Assembly (NCBI RefSeq): GCF_035046485.1
Contig: NC_085137.1
Location: 311,189,164-311,253,163 of the forward strand
Direction of reading: 5' to 3'
DNA from: Aedes albopictus
Lineage: Eukaryota > Arthropoda > Insecta > Diptera > Culicidae
Length of the DNA stretch: 64,000 nt
The translations under genes and the position numbers were made by a program. Of this stretch, positions 1 to 11,665 are shown in pieces; the stretch's first letter is position 1; the number at the start of each line of letters is the position of its first letter. The notes below the pieces were generated by a model, which ran no database searches, had not been told where the DNA came from, and worked only from the letters and a program-made list of their open reading frames with translations.

Positions 1-289
1 TGATTGGTGGACGGAATCGACCAATGATGGACAAGCTGTTTCGGATAGGTGTGTGGTTCGACAGTTCGACCAAGCAAAGCGGATTGCTAATAGTCGCCCT
101 TATGGTTGATTTGTTGTATTAGGAATTTCTTTCATTCATCTTTTTAACAATCAATTTTCATTTAATTTTACTTAGGTTTATTGCTCATTTCCTTTATCTC
201 TACACCCAGTTTTTACGCAACTGCGTTTCCGAGTACTCGGTAAACACTTGATTAAGTGAAACTGACCTAAGAAGCCTGAATCTTCAGGA
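1..289. other. No recognised feature
   Basis: AT-rich sequence with no convincing ORF or repeat structure. A short GAGTACTCGGTAAACAC stretch near 230 resembles the TCGGTAA motifs iterated in the MITEs elsewhere in the window, but on its own it proves nothing. Confidence 0.4.
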
Positions 290-566
290 TGTTCTGTTGT
301 TCTGAACCCGTTGTGGCAAGTAGCTATAGGCTTACTTTACGCTTTATGCGTTTTCTACAGTGCCCTTTTCAGGGCGCTGTTTGAACCCGTTGTGGTACGC
401 TTATGCGATTATATCGACCCTATTCCCTTACCTTCCCTTTCCCTATCCCATCCCTTATTCCTCCCTTCGCTCTCCCTCAGGTAAATGATGAATAGGCTCG
501 TATTCATGGCGATGGCACAAATTTCCCAAATGGAGGAGCCGACCTACTGATACCTGATACCTGATA
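290..566 (+). mobile_element. Probable 3' end remnant of a non-LTR retrotransposon
   Basis: Two GAACCCGTTGTGG copies (near 305 and 383) are followed by a pyrimidine-rich tract of TTCCC/CCCTTCC units. Then comes a stretch reading AGGTAAATGATGAATAGGC and a short tandem tail of CTGATAC units at about 546-566. This layout (C/T-rich 3' UTR, then a short tandem tail) is what I associate with 3' UTRs of mosquito LINE-type elements. No coding part remains in the window, so the clade cannot be set. The identity is recognition plus inference. Confidence 0.4.
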
Positions 567-1155
567 CCACCTAGCGGCGAAACCACCAACTAATTATTGA
601 ATCACCAGATTGCTCTTGACATCCTGAAGAACTTTGCCGAAGGCGACAGTTTTCTATCTGCTCTGGATCTCGAGATAGCGGAGTTTGAAATTTTAGTTGA
701 CAACTAGCGCCACCTAGCGGCGAAATCACAAACTAATTGTTGAATCACCAGATTGTTTTTGACCTACACACTAAGATCAGCTCGGTATTTTTCCAATGTC
801 TTTACTGAGTTCTCAACAGCAGATTTAACTCGGAACGCTCGGTTGTTTCTTTTGCAGATATTCTGTAAATGTGTTACCGAGCTCAGCTAACAAACTGTCA
901 AAAGTTGCTGATGCACTGTAAATATCGTTACTGGTGAACGATAAATACGATTACCGAGTGTACCGAGATAAATCTGCTGTTGCAAACTCAGTAAAAAGAT
1001 GGGAAAAATACTGAGTTCAGTGAAAAAATTACTGAGCTGGAACATCTGAATCTTAGTGTGTAGTGAACAGATTTGCCGAAGACAGCGTTGTTCCAAATAA
1101 AGTAGATCTTGAGATATCGCATGTGATAACTTATGAGTGCTTCTACTGGCGAGTG
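567..1155. repeat. Two-unit tandem repeat (143-bp period), second unit split by a MITE
   Basis: Unit 1 begins at 567 and unit 2 at 710, both with CCACCTAGCGGCGAAA. Both run through AACTAATT, TTGAATCACCAGATTG and a TTTGCCGAAG segment. In unit 2 the match breaks at 764 and resumes at about 1063, exactly around the TA-flanked element 767-1060. The repeat was therefore duplicated before the MITE inserted. Confidence 0.75.
767..1060. mobile_element. TA-flanked MITE with CACACTAAGAT termini
   Basis: The ends are inverted repeats: CACACTAAGATCAGCTCGG on the left, and on the right the complement of CACACTAAGATTCAGATG. A TA dinucleotide lies immediately outside both ends (765-766 and 1061-1062), as expected for the Tc1/mariner superfamily. 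There is no coding capacity. The interior repeats TACCGAG/CTCGGTA and ACTGAGTT motifs on both strands, with CTGTCAAAA near the centre. The same plan occurs at 39454, 44818 and 53887. Confidence 0.75.
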
Positions 1156-1253
1156 TACATAGTAACCACTTTTACATAGCGCCTCTATCGGCCGAATGGC
1201 CAACTAAGTGGATGATAGTTGGCATTGTGTGGTAGATCTATTCTAATACTCAG

Positions 1254-1900
1254 GGATGGGAACACTCACTTTCAAAGAGTTACACTCACTTGCTTTTTTC
1301 TCAGCTCAGAAGCTTGCAATCAAGAAACGATGTATGGACGACTTTTGCATTGTGGTTTTGTCTAAAACTTTACCGAATAGAGTAGGGGTCGCACACGCAT
1401 ACCAAAGTCATGACAGAGTTGTAAATGCGACTCTTCACGAGGTGAGTGTAAATTATTGTCGCGCTTATCTTAGATTCTCAACAAGTTGCGTTCGAAACGC
1501 GCAGCATCAGATCGCGCCAGACCGCGCACGTATGATTTACACACGGTGTGCACCTTGGCTAAAACTGTTTTTGCAGCCGCCGGGTGGGAGCTGTCATGGA
1601 TAATCAGCCGCCGTATACAAATCAAACGGGGTGCAATCTTTTCGCGATAAACGACGGCTGGTTGAGATCATCAGCATCTGAGTGATTAAGCTGGGATGCA
1701 CAATACATTCACCTCGTGGAGAGTTGCCTTCACAGCCCCCTCACGACTTTGGTATGCGTGTGCGACCCCTACTCTATTCGGCAAAGTTTTAGACAAAACC
1801 ACAATGCAAAAGTCGTCCATACATCATTTCTTGATTGCACGCTTCTGAGCTGAGAGAATTTCAAGTGAGTGTAACTTTTTGCAAGTGAGTGTTCCCATCC
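1254..1900. mobile_element. Foldback element with arms of about 220 bp
   Basis: The segment from 1254 (GGATGGGAACACTCACTT) to about 1475 is repeated in reverse complement from about 1700 to 1900. Both arms include GACGACTTTTGCATTGTGG and GAGTAGGGGTCGCACACGC. The 225-bp core is unrelated to the arms. ORFs here (for example 1256-1603) lie inside the arms and core and show no protein family. No clear target duplication was found, so the superfamily is undetermined. Confidence 0.7.
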
Positions 1901-2054
1901 TTGCTAGTACTACAACTTTGCCAAAGAAAGTATGGTGCTATATTGTAATACGCCTGAGATATTCGCTCACACCCCCAATTAGGTGATATCCCATAAGCTA
2001 TGTGATTCCCACAACACGGATTCCCACTGCATCCCCAAACCAATTTTGTAGTAG

Positions 2055-2530
2055 GAGTCTAGACTGTAGATATGGAGAAATCCCAGCAGTATTTCTTGAA
2101 TCTTTTAAAAGGAAAATCCCGAGAGAAATTCCTGGATAAATCCAGGAAGTAAATGTAGGAGGAATTATTGGAGAAATTCTTAAAGAAACCTTTGGATTTT
2201 TTTTTGAAAAGGAGTCCTGCAGGAATACCAGCAAGAATTCCTCGAGAAATCACAGCAGGAGTTCCTGAGAGAATCCCAAGAAAAGCTTCTGGAGGAATTA
2301 CAGGAGAAATGTCTGGAAAAATTTTTTATAGCGAAGCATCTGAATGGATCGTTATAGAATCCCCGGAAGAATTTCTGGAGGGATTTCCAGCGAATTTCTT
2401 GGAGAAATAGCAGCAAAAATATCTAGAAGGAATGAAGCAGAAATTCTTGAAGAAATCGCAGCTTTAATTTTTGGAGGAATCTCACCACGAACTCCTCAAG
2501 GGTTTCAAATCGATAAATCCCTGTATAAAC
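2055..2530. repeat. Degenerate GGAGAAAT/GGAATTCC minisatellite
   Basis: Short, imperfect units such as GGAGAAATTC, GGAGGAATT, CAGGAGTTCCTG and AAGAATTCCT recur every 15-25 bases. ORFs through the array read as low-complexity peptides rich in Gly, Ile, Pro and Arg, and are not genes. Similar arrays occur at 34.5-35.3, 59.4-59.95 and 62.4-63.86 kb. Confidence 0.6.
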
Positions 2531-4087
2531 ATTTCTAATAATTAGCTGTTGGTTTTTACGTTAAATTAAGTATCAATGCATTTGATTATTAGTATACTAT
2601 AGCACTAATGACTAATAAACAAACAAACAAACAATTAATGTCAAATCATGTCACAACACTAATTGTTCTTCCTAGAATTAAACACATCCAGTCAAGAGAT
2701 TTGGAAAGTCGTAGATTTGATTTTCTAAACAAAATGGTTTCGTTTTCGTATTTTTCAATTTTAGTTTGTTAAATTACCAATTGCTTTGGAATTGAAGGTT
2801 TATGATTATCCAAGATACAAACTGTGCCCACCCTAAGGCTTTACGACGAAGTGCTGCTGCGTAGGGCTACTACACAATTATGGACGGACATGATGGCAGT
2901 GTGCGGACTCCCGATTGAAGTGGATACCGCACTTACTTCCTTCCTTGTTATGGTTCATTAATGCAATTTTCAGCGAATGTCTCTTGGGTTACAGATGACT
3001 TTGGAAGAGATGCACAGCCCATTCGAACTGTGCACTTGACGATTGGTGAGGTAGCAACAGTACCGATTGAACCAGCTCAAAGCTCCACGTGCGTTTTCGT
3101 AGGTATAGGCAATGCGATGCGATGGTGTGAAACAGTGTTCTCGTAACTTTCGTACACACAACCCGCGCCGGCATGGCGCATATGGAAGCTGAAGCTTTTT
3201 GGATTCAGCGCTCTGGTGGTGGTGATGGCGTGGTGTGCTACAACTTTAGATGTACATATCGTAATGATGAAGTTTTGTGCCGTGTTGTTTGTCCAGCTTT
3301 GTTTTGTTGGATTGGGGGCCTACATATTTGTGAATGTGTGAATAGGGTGAAATGTGGCGGCTTTTGTGGGTTGATTGTGTGAAATAATTAGGCTCTTTAA
3401 TTTCGCAATCATTGCTTTTCTATCTGTTATCTCATACGAGTGGCATAATTATCTCATTGACGAATTAGATGATGGAAAATCCACATAAATCGACCATTCA
3501 AAGTCTATGTGATCTATTGTCGCCTGATTTTGGCTGATAGATAGAGAAAAAGGAATGAAGATTTGAATTAGGTACTCCAAAGGTACAATCACTTATATAA
3601 CCAACATTGCAATGATATTTTTATTCCTCTTTGATTGAATTGCAGTTTAACAGAATTTCATCACAATTTGTAATCAGGCGTTGTTCAAACAATCAGCATT
3701 ATTCTGTCCTAGCGTAATACAGGCTTTAAAGTCGGAAGTAGCCTGTGTTAGGTATATCAGCCTCATATTAAACATGTATTCAGTTATGATAACCTGCTGA
3801 AAGCAAGAACAAATAGACGTGCGAGATGCAATTATAGTTCAATCGTATTTTTTTTGTTTCATCTAAACACATTTGTAACACACCCGCTCTTCTAAAAAAA
3901 ATTTTAACTTGGAATTTGATCTCATGATCTCCCAATCACCCGTCGCATGCCTTGCCGTTTACACCATCCTGGAACTGGGTAGTCGGTCGCTGAGAGCGAA
4001 ACATCTGCACAAAGCTGTGAAAGATTAATATTCGGATTTATAGAAGGTTTTTTTCCTGTTGGGTACATTTCCACTGCGATCAATTGT
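2531..4087. other. Unassigned sequence, possible SINE relic near 3.9 kb
   Basis: No repeat arms or gene model are visible. The 2.82-3.38 kb part is somewhat richer in G+C and could be single-copy, but its short ORFs match no family I know. Around 3908-3972 the minus strand has a weak tRNA-like layout, with a GATGGTGTAAACGG segment and a degraded B box, so an old SINE head is possible. Confidence 0.35.
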
Positions 4088-4212
4088 ATCGTATAAGATG
4101 TTGTATAAGATGATAAAGTGGAGGCGATATGCGTACATTTTACATGCGCCTAAATGGAGACATGCACGCATATGGCCTCCACTTTATCACCTTATACAGC
4201 ATCTTATACGAT
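4088..4212. mobile_element. Short hairpin element
   Basis: ATCGTATAAGATG at 4088 pairs with CATCTTATACGAT ending at 4212. The complementarity continues through GATAAAGTGGAGGC to give arms of about 48 bases around a core of about 28 bases. It has the form of a small MITE. No clear target duplication is seen. Confidence 0.6.
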
Positions 4213-5908
4213 GACTGGTTGCCTGGGGTGGGCCCCTATTTAATATATATGCCATATGCCAGTGTGTCATATCACTATGAGTTAAGTGATTCCACTTGCT
4301 GACTGTAGGCATTATCCCAGTACGGTATTACAGATCGAATAAAATGTATAACCTTGCTAGGAGAAGTCATCCATACGTCTGATGGTTGTATTACACTCTT
4401 ATCAAAATATATACACCTTTTATGGAAAAGTGCATCACAGTTACACAATAAATGCTCCGAATCTTCCTTATAGAAGGTTAGAAATATTACCAAAAGAAAG
4501 TTGTGAAGATGACTGAACCTCTGAAATTGCTTCGAAAATAAGTATATGTTTCAAATATTTAGTGTTGGTGTTCAACAATTAACAATGGAAGAGTGTTAAT
4601 CAAACAAATTAATCATAAATCCGTTTACATAGCTTACTGTTAAACCATTATTGAACGTATCTACAATTGCTGAAGTACTAAAAATCAGAAACATTTGTTC
4701 GACTTATATAAACTACAATAATCAGCTTTCGAAAACTGTGGAACATAAGTTTTTTAACGTGTAGAAAAAAGTTCTTCAGCTTACACCAAAGCTAGTAAGA
4801 GCAAATCGAACAAACAAAAATTGCTTACGTTTGTTAAGCTTGTAATTAAATCGTTGTTCACATAGGGAAGTGGAACCATCTCGGCAGGGGTCCTATTTCT
4901 GCTATAACTCAGCCAATTCTGAATCAATTGACACAATTTTTTGAATGCGATAAAATACGTATAGAATGTAGTCGTATACAGAATTTCAAGTTCCCTGGAC
5001 ATAGTGTATCATTGTGCTTGCCCCACAATGTACAAATTCATGCAACGCATACTGGGGCAGGATTGAAAATTCACGGAAAAACCTCTAGCTCGTAGAGATG
5101 TCGAGATCCACACTTGGTGTCTTCAGAGAAAATATTTCTATGAACAAGGTCGATATTCTGAACGGTAGCATATTTTTCTCACGTTATTCGCATAAAAGTC
5201 CTATAAGTCATTTTGGCCATCTTTCATTTTAGCGATATAGTGTCTTCGGCAAAGTTGTTCGGCAATTTATGCTAAAAAAGTTTGCCGAAGATGTCAAATT
5301 TCCAAAGCCTACTGTTCTTGAGATATTAGTCGTTTTATAAAATACCTACCTAAAATCGATTTTTTTTTCATTAAATTACGTTTGTAAACAAATTTAATGC
5401 CCGTTTTCGAGTATTAATAATGAAAAATACTAAAATATAATAAAATATGTATTGATTTTTTATAGAAAGTTCTTGAAAATCACGCAAAATGTATATAGGA
5501 TGTATTTTCCCCATACAAACTTTAAATGCATTTTAAAAATAGTTCCCGGGCACCAAAAACGATGAAATTTAGGATTTCAACTAATTTTTGGACGGAGATT
5601 CTGATTATGCAATAATCTGTACACCCCTAAAGAACCCAATTGTTGGAAATAAATAAATAAAATAGTACATATCACAGATAAAACGCCAGCAATTACTAAA
5701 AAAAATCATGTTCTAACGACTTTTTATCCCTTCGACCTCTTGTCCTCGTGATTTTTTTTATTCGACCTTCCAACCCTTCGATATTTTGTCCTTCCATCTT
5801 TATGTTATGACATTCGAACTTTTGTCTCACAACCATGCGACTGAAATAAGTTGCGAGTGAACCTTGTTCTTGGCGAACAAGTGAACATTATACAACTTGC
5901 TTTAATAA
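4213..5908. other. AT-rich intergenic sequence
   Basis: No gene is supported. The 4.86-5.0 kb part carries GCTATAACTCAG and a following tract like one arm of the palindromes at 6711 and 18399. The 5.08-5.31 kb part repeats TTTGCCGAAGA and CTTCGGCAAA motifs that also occur in the 0.6-1.1 kb tandem repeat. Confidence 0.4.
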
Positions 5909-6558
5909 CACAGCGCAACATTTTTTTGTCTCAAGAGCAAACTTATGTGTCTCTGACAGATTTTGGGCCGCTGGATCCGAATCCGGGCTCAGATTTGCTC
6001 CAGCACGTCACACTTTTGTGCTATACCTCAATTTATAGGGCAAAACATGCGATTTTGGCCTTTTTTGAATGCAAGCCGTTAAGCATGGACATATTTTTTA
6101 TGCACTCAAAGGATAAATTTGTCAATTAACATCTAAATTAATGACTCATGCAAAATATTTCGTTTTACAAAATCAAATTTGATAGTTTTAAGTGATTTAT
6201 GTTAGGAACGATATTTCCCATACAAGTCTCCCTCCAAAAGTTGCATGCAAGTTTACTTACTAACATAAAATGCTTAAAGCTATGAAATTTGATTTGGTAA
6301 AACGAAACATTTACATAAGTCGTTAATTCTGATGTTAATTGACCAATTTACCCTTTGATTGTTTAAAAAATATTTCCATGCTTGCAATCAAAAAAGGCCA
6401 AAATCGCATTTTTTGCCCTATAAATTGAGGTATTGCTCAAAATTGTGACGTGCTGGAGCAAATCTGAGCCCGGATTCGGATTTAGCGGCCCAGAATCTGT
6501 CAGAGACACATAAGTTTGCTCTTGAGACATACCAATAGTTAATTTTTGTTTCGCAGTG
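5909..6558. mobile_element. Foldback element with arms of about 290 bp
   Basis: The segment around 5935-6205 is repeated in reverse complement at about 6250-6545. Shared stretches include CTCAAGAGCAAACTTATGTG and CAGATTTGCTCCAGCACGTC. The outer ends differ slightly (CACAGCGCAACA and the complement of CACTGCGAAACA). The two matching short ORFs on opposite strands (5851-6129 and 6363-6578) are the same arm read twice. No host gene is present. Confidence 0.75.
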
Positions 6559-6589
6559 TAATCAAACTTCAGTTGCATTAGGGTAGGTA

Positions 6590-6708
6590 ATCATGAGTTG
6601 AACTTAAGTGCGGCTTTCTGAAGCCGCAGATATTCTGACCTCTTTTTTTCTCCCTCATGGGAATAATTTACTACGATAAAATCTCATGCACATGAAAGCT
6701 ACGGGTAG
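6590..6708. repeat. Dispersed repeat, inverted copy at about 23.6-23.74 kb
   Basis: GTGCGGCTTTCTGAAGC and AATAATTTACTACG, followed by a CATGAAAGCTACGGGTA stretch, reappear in reverse complement at about 23605-23735. About 120 bases are shared with several mismatches. It is an old interspersed repeat of unknown class. Confidence 0.5.
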
Positions 6709-6710
6709 GG

Positions 6711-6915
6711 TCTGGGACCATTTGGGCAGGAGCACCTATTCTGGGCACTTGCTGCTATTACTCAGTTAATTTCAAACCGATTTACTTGAATTTTTGTACA
6801 TGGCTAGATACTGTGCATCTAATCGTGTCTCAAAAATCAAGTCAATCGGTTCAGATTTGACTGAGTTATAGCAGCAAGTGCCCAAAATAGGTACTCCTGC
6901 CCAAACGGTCCCAGA
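6711..6915. mobile_element. Palindromic MITE-like element (205 bp)
   Basis: TCTGGGACC at 6711 pairs with GGTCCCAGA ending at 6915. The arms also share TTGGGCAGGAG, GGGCACTTGCTGCTAT and ACTCAGT. The loop contains the CAATCGGTT / TTGACTGAGTTATAGC phrase that is also the core of the palindrome at 18399-18553, so the two are related in plan. Confidence 0.65.
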
Positions 6916-6969
6916 CTCTATTAGCTTTTTGTAAAATGTTAAAAAGTTTGTATTTGCACCGAATTCCAT

Positions 6970-7085
6970 AGAAAAATCGATATAATAAAGACACTACACC
7001 GTCTTCAGGTTGCACAGACTGAATAATCACTAACATTACGCACGGACAACACGGAACCCCCAGTGGACCAGTGGAGAATTTTTCG
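6970..7085 (-). mobile_element. 3' fragment of the GTGGCCGCGCGG-type SINE
   Basis: Read on the minus strand, CTCCACTGG, then a CAGTCTGTGCAACCTGAAGACGG stretch (with one break relative to its relative) and TGTAGTGTCTTT match the body of the SINE at 61138-61375. The tRNA head is missing, so this is a 5'-truncated or broken copy. Confidence 0.55.
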
Positions 7086-7212
7086 TTTTGGAATAGCCTA
7101 TTTCCTAGAAAACCGTTTTCCTGATTGTTCCATTTCCCGGAATACCTCATGTCCGGGAATGCCCAATTTCCCGGAAAGGCAATTCTAGGAAAACCGGAGA
7201 AGATATTTTAGA
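7086..7212. repeat. TTTCCGGGAAATG short-motif array, left copy
   Basis: Degenerate tandem TTTCC(C/G)GGAA units run to a TTTTAGAATCGTTAAG flank. A second array of the same motif lies at 8722-8825 and ends in CATAGAATCGTTACG. The two share orientation and the TAGAATCGTTA flank, which suggests related repeat ends and not chance. Confidence 0.5.
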
Positions 7213-8721
7213 ATCGTTAAGCATCATCTGGTTTTTTGATTCTTATTAAAGATAATTTTATCAGTTGATTATCAATTTGCAGAAACTCGAGCCTTAAAAT
7301 TGTAGAACTCAATAAATGAATGGAACTCAGAATCTCGTTTCAGTTCACTTAACAAAGTAGAGCCAGCATCGTTGAGCCAAATGGATATATTTTGACTGGC
7401 TTTTCAATAGCAAATTATTCTTCCTTTTCGTCAAAGGCTGTTCTAGGTGCATTTATATAGTTGAACTGCTAACTGCATAGGAGATTTGCCCTTCTTTAAT
7501 TTACAGTCTGTTCTTTCCAACGATGTAACGTTACAGAATTGATTCGCACCCAATTTATTAATTCTATCTGGTGTTTTTTCTTCGACCTGAAAGAACCCCA
7601 CATTTTGAAGAGAACAAAAAATACCGGATAAAGTTAATAGTTGGAACAGCCTATTAAATAAAGATGGACAAATCTCCTATATAGAAAGCAGCAAGTGCCA
7701 ATAAAACACATGGTTACCAGCATGTGTTTTATTGTTACTTGCTGCTTTCTATATAGGGATTTTGCCCTTCCGTATTTAATAGGCTGTTCTTTCTAGTTAC
7801 AACGTTGCGTATTTGATTGGCGGCCAAACTACTAACTCTATCTGATATTTTTCATTTTCTTACAAATGTGTTGTTCTGTCAAGTTAGACTGTTACAGAGT
7901 TGTTCAATTGCCAAACTGTCAATTGCACCTTTAGAGATTTTCCCTTCTTCTAGCATTGGGCTGTTCTTTCGATCGCTTTCGTTTCAATCTAGCCTGATGA
8001 CAATTTGGCTTAGTAATAATGTGGCCAAATGTATTTTCCTCTCAATAAGCCACACCCAGTCGTTAGACAAAAACTTGAAGTTGGCCACTTGTACTGTAAT
8101 TTAAAGGTTTAGTATCAAAAAGGCAAAGAATATATGTGAGAAACAATAAGAGGATATAAGAGGGTGAGTACTACACATAAGTTTAATACAGTATACTCTT
8201 CTTTGATATAGTCATTCATTGACTTCCCCATTTGAAATTTCGTCTCTCATTTATTTTTTCATTTTAACGTTTTATTTTAGTTTTTTTTTGTTCACGTCTG
8301 ATGAGTAGGTTTCGGAAGCGTTGTCGAAAGATGAGCCGACTTTTTCATTTCTTGAGCTAATATTGACTAATTTGCAACCCACCTATAGAGCTCGTAAATA
8401 GTAAGAATTTTTAGACCAAACTATGCGCAAAATGCAACCGCTACTATTTTATAAGATATTATTCCTTTCATTTGTTTTCATTCTAATGTTATCTTTTGGA
8501 ATTACAGCTGCCAGAATTGTCATTGAAAATTTTCCTTCATTAAAAAAAGACTGTTCATTCAAGATGTAGTGATAAAACTGTTAGCATTATAAATGCTAAT
8601 ATTTTTTAATGTTTTGTTTTTGCTTAAATTTATCAACGAATACCAACCAAAATATGTCAATTATTGTGCATTTCATAAAAAGGTTGAAATTAAATGAGTC
8701 TGGGAATAGCGATAACAGTTT
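7213..8721. other. Repeat-rich stretch with a 146-bp hairpin
   Basis: GAACAGCCTATTAAATA at 7644 pairs with its complement ending at 7789. The pairing runs on through CTATATAGAAAGCAGCAAGT and AATAAAACACATG to make arms of about 70 bases around a short loop. Three degenerate copies of TTTGCCCTTC...GGCTGTTCTTTC lie at about 7487-7520, 7760-7795 and 7936-7975. The rest of the stretch shows no gene. Confidence 0.55.
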
Positions 8722-8825
8722 TCCGGGGAATGTTCCATTCCAGAAAATGGGTTTCCGGGAAATGGGTCATTCCGGAAAATGTCTTTCCGGAAAATGGTTT
8801 TCCGGGAAATGTCATAGAATCGTTA
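8722..8825. repeat. TTTCCGGGAAATG short-motif array, right copy
   Basis: Six or so units built on TTCCGG(A/G)AAATG are visible in tandem. See the left copy at 7086-7212 for the shared flank. The encoded short ORF is low-complexity and not a gene. Confidence 0.55.
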
Positions 8826-9182
8826 CGTAAAGAGAAATGATAAATTTCGGTCTAAACTATCCCTGACCACCTGGGACTAACAAAACTATTACATATTTTG
8901 TCATTTTGTTACAATACAAGCTTAAATTTACCAAACACCGTATGTAACATATGTATATAAACAAAAAAGAGATTTTCTCATGAGGCGCTGAATTTCGTTG
9001 ATGACTACTTGTATCATCCCCGAAGATTTGTGAAAAAATACCCGGATTTTTCTCGTTTTCGAAATGCTCAATGTATGAGTTGCTATGGGAACAGCGAACT
9101 TCCCCTTCGATTTTCTCCGTTCGTGGATTTTGTTAGATACGGTGTTTGGTAATGTTTGTTCCAACGATTGTTATAAAATATG

Positions 9183-9979
9183 TACCGTAATTCGGGGTCA
9201 AATTGATCACTTTACAACAACTTTCGCGGATAACATTAGTGGCATTTCAAAAATTGCCAAAAAAATTTCTGGAAAATCAGTACCCAGTGGATCTCCATGA
9301 AACAATGTGACATAATTTTGTTCAACAAATTTAAATTTTTAGTTAAATTACTTCAAAAATCAAAAAATTTAAGATGCCACTTTGGGGCGAAATTGATTAG
9401 TATACAATTAAGCATCGATTAAAAAAATTCCTTAACCACTTAATTTTGCTCTTCTAAACCAGAATAGCGTGTCAAAACTCTTACAACTAGTGAATTTGAC
9501 ACTTAAAATGCAAAATTAAATTTTGAAATTTCCCTCTGAACGCCTAAAGGTAGGCAATTTCTTTTGAAATAATTGATTTCTGTTACAATAAATCACTTTT
9601 TCGTCAAAAAAAGAACATTTATCAACTTATTCATATTCAGAATAGCTTCATAACTTTCCAACCAAAGTTCTCCACAAGAATGTTAAAACAAAAAAAAAAA
9701 AAAAAAACGGGAAGTCCTAGTGGCAATCGATTGTTTAGAAGTAATGATTTCAGCTAAGTGAAAAATACTCTGCAATTATTTAAAAGAAAATAAGGCTAAA
9801 CTAACTTTTTTCTATAAAACTAAAAGTCCAAACTTATCTCTAGACATCTATGAACTAGATTAGGTAAAAAATTTGAGATCATAGCGACGCTTAGAAGTTC
9901 CTGGTATGCAATTACAATATACATAGTACCCAAATGATCAATTTCACCCCGCTGATCAATTTGACCCCGGTTAATAGTA
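9183..9979. mobile_element. G-run-ended inverted-repeat element (GGGGTCAAATTGATCA type)
   Basis: The left end TACCGTAATTCGGGGTCAAA and the right end CAATTTGACCCCGGTTAATAGTA are inverted copies, giving TIRs of about 28 bases with GGGGTCAAATTGATCA conserved. A second GATCAATTTCACCCCG lies just inside the right end. The interior is AT-rich with a poly(A) run of 19 near 9690, and it has no protein family. It shares its terminal plan with 28556-29922 and 46769-54243. Confidence 0.6.
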
Positions 9980-10542
9980 ACAAGATTCAGACAACCCTCC
10001 AATATAACAATTTACGATATAATAACAACTACATTCTTTCAAAGTTTTTGGACTTGTTTAAAATAACGAAATTATAACAAATTATGTTATCCATCGCACA
10101 GCCATTGATCGGGTTTATCATTTAAATGAATTCAGTTTGTGGACCCTTTTTTATGCTGCTCACTTCACAATATTGTTCTGAAAAATTAATTTACGTTTGA
10201 ACTATAAGATAATTACATTTTTTTTTAATTTAAAGAATGCTTTATCATACCACGAAACACAGCCAATCGGAATGGGCATGAAAAAACAAATGGCTTTACA
10301 GGTTTGTGTAAAAATATAAAGTTTGCACCCGATTATTGTGTTGCATGGTTGCATGGCACTGTTTCGGATTCGGAAACTACTGAACCGATCGGCGTGGAAT
10401 TTGGTAAGTGGATACTTTTGGAGCCGGGGAAGGTTCTTAGCTCGGTGTGAGACCCCTCTCATCTCTGGAAAGGAGGGCTCCCAACCCATACACACGAATT
10501 TGTTAGGGTCGTCCCTATGGGGCTGTGCGTAGAAACACAGTA
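9980..10542. other. Repeat-like sequence without a gene
   Basis: 10.31-10.53 kb has a GC-richer phrase (GAACCGATCGGCGTGGAATT, GGAGCCGGGGAAGG) of a kind I have seen dispersed in mosquito DNA. It is read in two antiparallel ORFs (10202-10573 and 10323-10532), neither with a recognisable domain. Confidence 0.35.
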
Positions 10543-11663
10543 AAGGGTGATAGGTCAAAATTTGGTCACACAATTTGTTTCATAACTTGAGACTGCGTAC
10601 ACCAAAACAGCTGATTTTTGAATCAGTAATGGTACATTATATGTAGCTTGTACCATACAATTTTCATCAAAATCGGTCTAGTATTTGCGGAGATATTGTT
10701 GAACCCTGAGATCTGCTATTTTAAAATTTTGTGCAAAGAGGATTAAAAAATAAGAACACATTTTTACTCTTTTATTTATAGAGCCAGAAATACTGAACCA
10801 ATTTCAATGAAAATTTTTCTGTATGTAAAGTATACATATCAAAATGTTGTGTAAGAATTTCATTCAATTTGATCCAGCCGTTACAAAGTTATATTTGTTT
10901 AGGTGGTCAAATTTTGTCGAATTTTGTCTAGTCAAGTCAAATTTTGGTCACACAATTTTTTTTCATAACTATTAAAGACTGCGTACACCAAAACAGCTGA
11001 TTTCTGGATCAGTAATGGTACATTATATGTAGCTTGTATCATACATTTTTCATCAAAATCGGTCTAGTATTTGCGGAGATATTGTTGAACCCTGAGATCT
11101 GCAATTTTAAAATTCTGTGCAAAGAGGATTCACAAATTTTTACTGTTTTATTTATAGAGCCAGAGATACTTAAAGGATTTCAATGAAAATGTATGTGAAG
11201 TTTGTGAAGTATGCATATCAACATGTTGTGTAAAAATTTCATTCAATTTGATCCAGCCGTTACAAAGTTATATTTGCTTAAGTGGCACACGGTCAGTTTT
11301 TTTTCATATTCAAACTGCTACAACTTTGAAAGTATTCATAGCCATTTTTATTTTCATAATAGTGTTATACTGTAAAATTTTGATAAAAATCAGAGCAGTA
11401 TTGGTAGTTCTATAATCAAAATTGTACTTTACTGACCTTAAATTTCCGAAAATTTACTATGGCGCGCCTTTGTACAAAATTTTAAAAAGGTAGGTCGATG
11501 GTTTTATCTGTATATCAACCAATACTTAAGCGATTTTGATGAAAATTTTGTGGTAAAAGCTACATATAATGTAGCATTACTGGTCAAAAATTAAGTGTTT
11601 TGGTGTACGCAGTCTAAAGTTATGAAAAAAATTGTGTGACCAAATTTTGACCGTATCACCCTT
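10543..11663. mobile_element. Tc1/mariner-like non-autonomous element (1,121 bp)
   Basis: The ends are inverted repeats of about 150 bases, beginning AAGGGTGATAGGTCAAAATT on the left and the complement of AAGGGTGATACGGTCAAAAT on the right. A TA target dinucleotide flanks both ends (10541-10542 and 11664-11665). No transposase ORF remains. The left arm plus adjacent sequence is duplicated in tandem (about 10553-10910 and 10933-11290), both copies containing GACTGCGTACACCAAAACAG. Confidence 0.8.
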
Positions 11664-11665
11664 TA

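Noticed and set aside
2168..2538. ORFs with repeated Ile-Pro-Gly-type peptides (also 16456-16765 and 63047-63786)
   Set aside because: They arise from minisatellite units and carry no protein signature.
5851..6578. Two similar short peptides on opposite strands
   Set aside because: They are the same foldback arm read in both orientations, not a duplicated gene.
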